NCBI GenBank assembly: GCA_031426915.1
Contig: JASJPB010000013.1
Location: 186,001 to 250,000 of the forward strand
Source: Sulfurimicrobium sp031426915
Lineage (GTDB): Bacteria; Pseudomonadota; Gammaproteobacteria; Burkholderiales; Sulfuricellaceae
Reading direction: 5' to 3'
Length of the DNA stretch: 64,000 bases
Each line of letters starts with the position of its first letter. The stretch's first letter is position 1. The notes under the pieces are model-generated. The model did no database searches, was not told where the DNA came from, and saw only the letters and a program-made list of their open reading frames with translations. Shown in pieces: positions 62,833 through 64,000 of the stretch. Both the position numbers and the translations under genes were made by a program.

Positions 62833-63387
62833 ATGCCGGACAGCGAACAGCAGGATGAAGAAGAACTCAGCCGCTCACAGCGCAAGCGCGAAGTGGAAGC
62901 CTTGCAGGAAATAGGCGAACGCCTGGTGACATTAGGCGCTTCCCAGCTTGGCCAACTGGGTCTCCCCGACAACTTGCGCGAGGCAGTGCGGGAAGCGAAA
63001 CGTCTGACTGCCAACGGCGCCATCCGCCGCCAGAAGCAGTATATCGGCAAAATCATGCGCAAAGTGGACCCAACCCAGATCCTGGCCAAGTTCGCCGAAT
63101 GGGACGGAACCAGCCGCGATCAGGCGGCAAAGTTTCACCAACTGGAGCGCTGGCGCGAGAAATTGCTGGCCGACGACAAGGCGATTAGCGCGCTGGTGCT
63201 GGCTCACCCCAACGCGGATGTGCAACGCCTGCGCACCCTGATCCGCAACGCCCACAAGGAAGAAGCGGCCGGCAAGCCGCCTAAAAGCAGCCGCGAACTC
63301 TTCAAGGAGTTGCGCCAGTTGATGCTTGAAGCTTCGGCTGCGGCAGACGAAGCGGATAGCGAAGAATTCACCTCTCAGGAAAACTAA
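62833..63387 (+). CDS. darP: Ribosome biogenesis factor DarP (YjgA, DUF615)
   Basis: The 184-residue charged helical protein matches DUF615: LSRSQRKREVEALQEIGERLV, LGQLGLPDNLREAVREAKRL, NGAIRRQKQYIGKIMRKVD and RLRTLIRNAHKEEAAGKPPKSSRELFKEL-region residues. DarP acts late in 50S subunit assembly. The pairing with divergent pmbA is the E. coli arrangement. argJ starts 2 bases after its stop. Confidence 0.94.
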   Translation: MPDSEQQDEEELSRSQRKREVEALQEIGERLVTLGASQLGQLGLPDNLREAVREAKRLTANGAIRRQKQYIGKIMRKVDPTQILAKFAEWDGTSRDQAAKFHQLERWREKLLADDKAISALVLAHPNADVQRLRTLIRNAHKEEAAGKPPKSSRELFKELRQLMLEASAAADEADSEEFTSQEN

Positions 63388-63389
63388 AC

Positions 63390-64000
63390 ATGCCCGTCAA
63401 CCTCGCCCCCCCCCAAGCCGACCAATTGCTTCCCATCAAGGGTATTGCGCTCGGCATCGCCGAAGCCGGCATCAAGAAAGCCGGGCGCAAGGATTTGCTG
63501 GTGATGCGTCTGGGCGAAAAAGCTACAATTGCGGGGGTATTCACGCTGAACCGCTTCTGCGCCGCGCCGGTCACCCTGGCAAAACAGCATTTGCAATCCG
63601 GCAAGCCAATTCGCGCCCTGGTGGTGAACACCGGCAACGCCAACGCAGGAACGGGAGAAGACGGCATGCAGCGCGCGCGCCAGACCTGTGCTGAAACGGC
63701 ACGACTGCTGGGTTGCGACGAGGATCAAGTACTGCCCTTCTCCACCGGCGTGATTCTGGAGCCACTGCCGGTGGAAAGAATTGTCGCCGGCCTGCCCGCA
63801 GCGGTGGCGAATTTGCGCGAAAACAACTGGTTTGATGCCGCCCACGCCATCATGACCACCGACATCCTGGCCAAGGCCACGTCGAAGCAGATCACACTCG
63901 GCGGCAAAACCGTGACCATCACCGGTATTGCCAAGGGCTCCGGCATGATCCACCCCAACATGGCGACCATGCTGGGCTATGTCGCCACCGATGCAGCCTT
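63390..64000 (+). CDS. argJ: Glutamate N-acetyltransferase / amino-acid acetyltransferase ArgJ, 3'-truncated
   Basis: ArgJ transfers the acetyl group from N-acetylornithine to glutamate in the cyclic arginine pathway. The gene runs off the right edge; 203 residues of about 405 are visible, beginning MPVNLAPPQADQLLPIKGIA. Family segments are VFTLNRFCAAPV, VVNTGNANAGTGEDG and FSTGVILEPLPV. The self-cleavage site is present in GSGMIHPNMATMLGY, where the Thr after NMA becomes the N-terminal nucleophile of the beta chain. Whether it has the bifunctional NAGS activity cannot be seen. Confidence 0.96.
   Translation, partial: MPVNLAPPQADQLLPIKGIALGIAEAGIKKAGRKDLLVMRLGEKATIAGVFTLNRFCAAPVTLAKQHLQSGKPIRALVVNTGNANAGTGEDGMQRARQTCAETARLLGCDEDQVLPFSTGVILEPLPVERIVAGLPAAVANLRENNWFDAAHAIMTTDILAKATSKQITLGGKTVTITGIAKGSGMIHPNMATMLGYVATDAA

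Overview
The window is about 60% G+C, densely coded, and reads as the chromosome of a Gram-negative betaproteobacterium. The complete mraZ-to-lpxC division/cell-wall (dcw) cluster, the glyA-nrdR-ribD-ribE-ribBX-ribH-nusB block, the split glycine decarboxylase (gcvPA/gcvPB) and the DAP-type MurE all fit. A Nitrosomonadales-like (Sulfuricella/Gallionella-type) host is my inference from gene order and protein style; it was not tested. No transposase, integrase, phage gene, CRISPR array, tRNA or rRNA was recognised.

Layout. 1-3221: end of gcvPA, tpx, and gcvPB behind a palindromic repeat. 3243-4448: a SPOR-domain protein and a type IV pilin-like protein. 4445-9049 (minus): envelope operon lpoA-yraN-gmhA-dolP-rfaE2-glcD-like, facing rsmI and pyrC (9044-10962). 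10963-13097: a repeat-rich accessory stretch with a DUF4124-like secreted protein and an AT-richer membrane/coiled-coil protein of unknown function, bracketed by two copies of one palindromic repeat. 13098-14645: an uncharacterised conserved gene and the RNase P RNA gene. 14839-33607: the dcw cluster, with a promoter and four exactly 10-bp-phased MraZ boxes, running mraZ-rsmH-ftsL-ftsI-murE-murF-mraY-murD-ftsW-murG-murC-murB-ddlB-ftsQ-ftsA-ftsZ-lpxC. 33604-37918: a small membrane protein, dciA, an M23 peptidase and secA. 37910-45785: a GGDEF/EAL protein, a secreted hydrolase, mog, and two paralogous unknown proteins flanking a carboxylesterase. 45900-51407 (minus): glyA-nrdR-riboflavin genes-nusB. 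51542-64000: a chemotaxis-type receptor, a K+ channel, cstA-ybdD, a TPR/beta-barrel protein with a FecR protein and a CHASE2 nucleotide cyclase, pmbA, darP and the start of argJ.

How the parts fit. Most of the window serves envelope growth: precursor synthesis (murA-independent steps from murC to murG), septal synthesis (ftsI, ftsW, ftsQLAZ), activation and hydrolysis (lpoA, M23), LPS heptose supply (gmhA, rfaE2), lipid A commitment (lpxC) and export (secA). Signalling genes (c-di-GMP enzyme, two possibly PilZ-like paralogues, cyclic-nucleotide cyclase, chemoreceptor) fill the right half.

The most unusual signal is at murG. Both its upstream junction (ftsW/murG) and its downstream junction (murG/murC) carry a degenerate extra copy of the first ~50-60 bp of the next gene, followed by a short hairpin-bearing spacer of 137-139 bp in total. 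Each copy forms a short reading frame that overlaps the stop of the gene before it and the start of the gene after it. This suggests a recombination scar bracketing murG, or two translational bridge peptides. All functional calls come from reading motifs; no database search was run.
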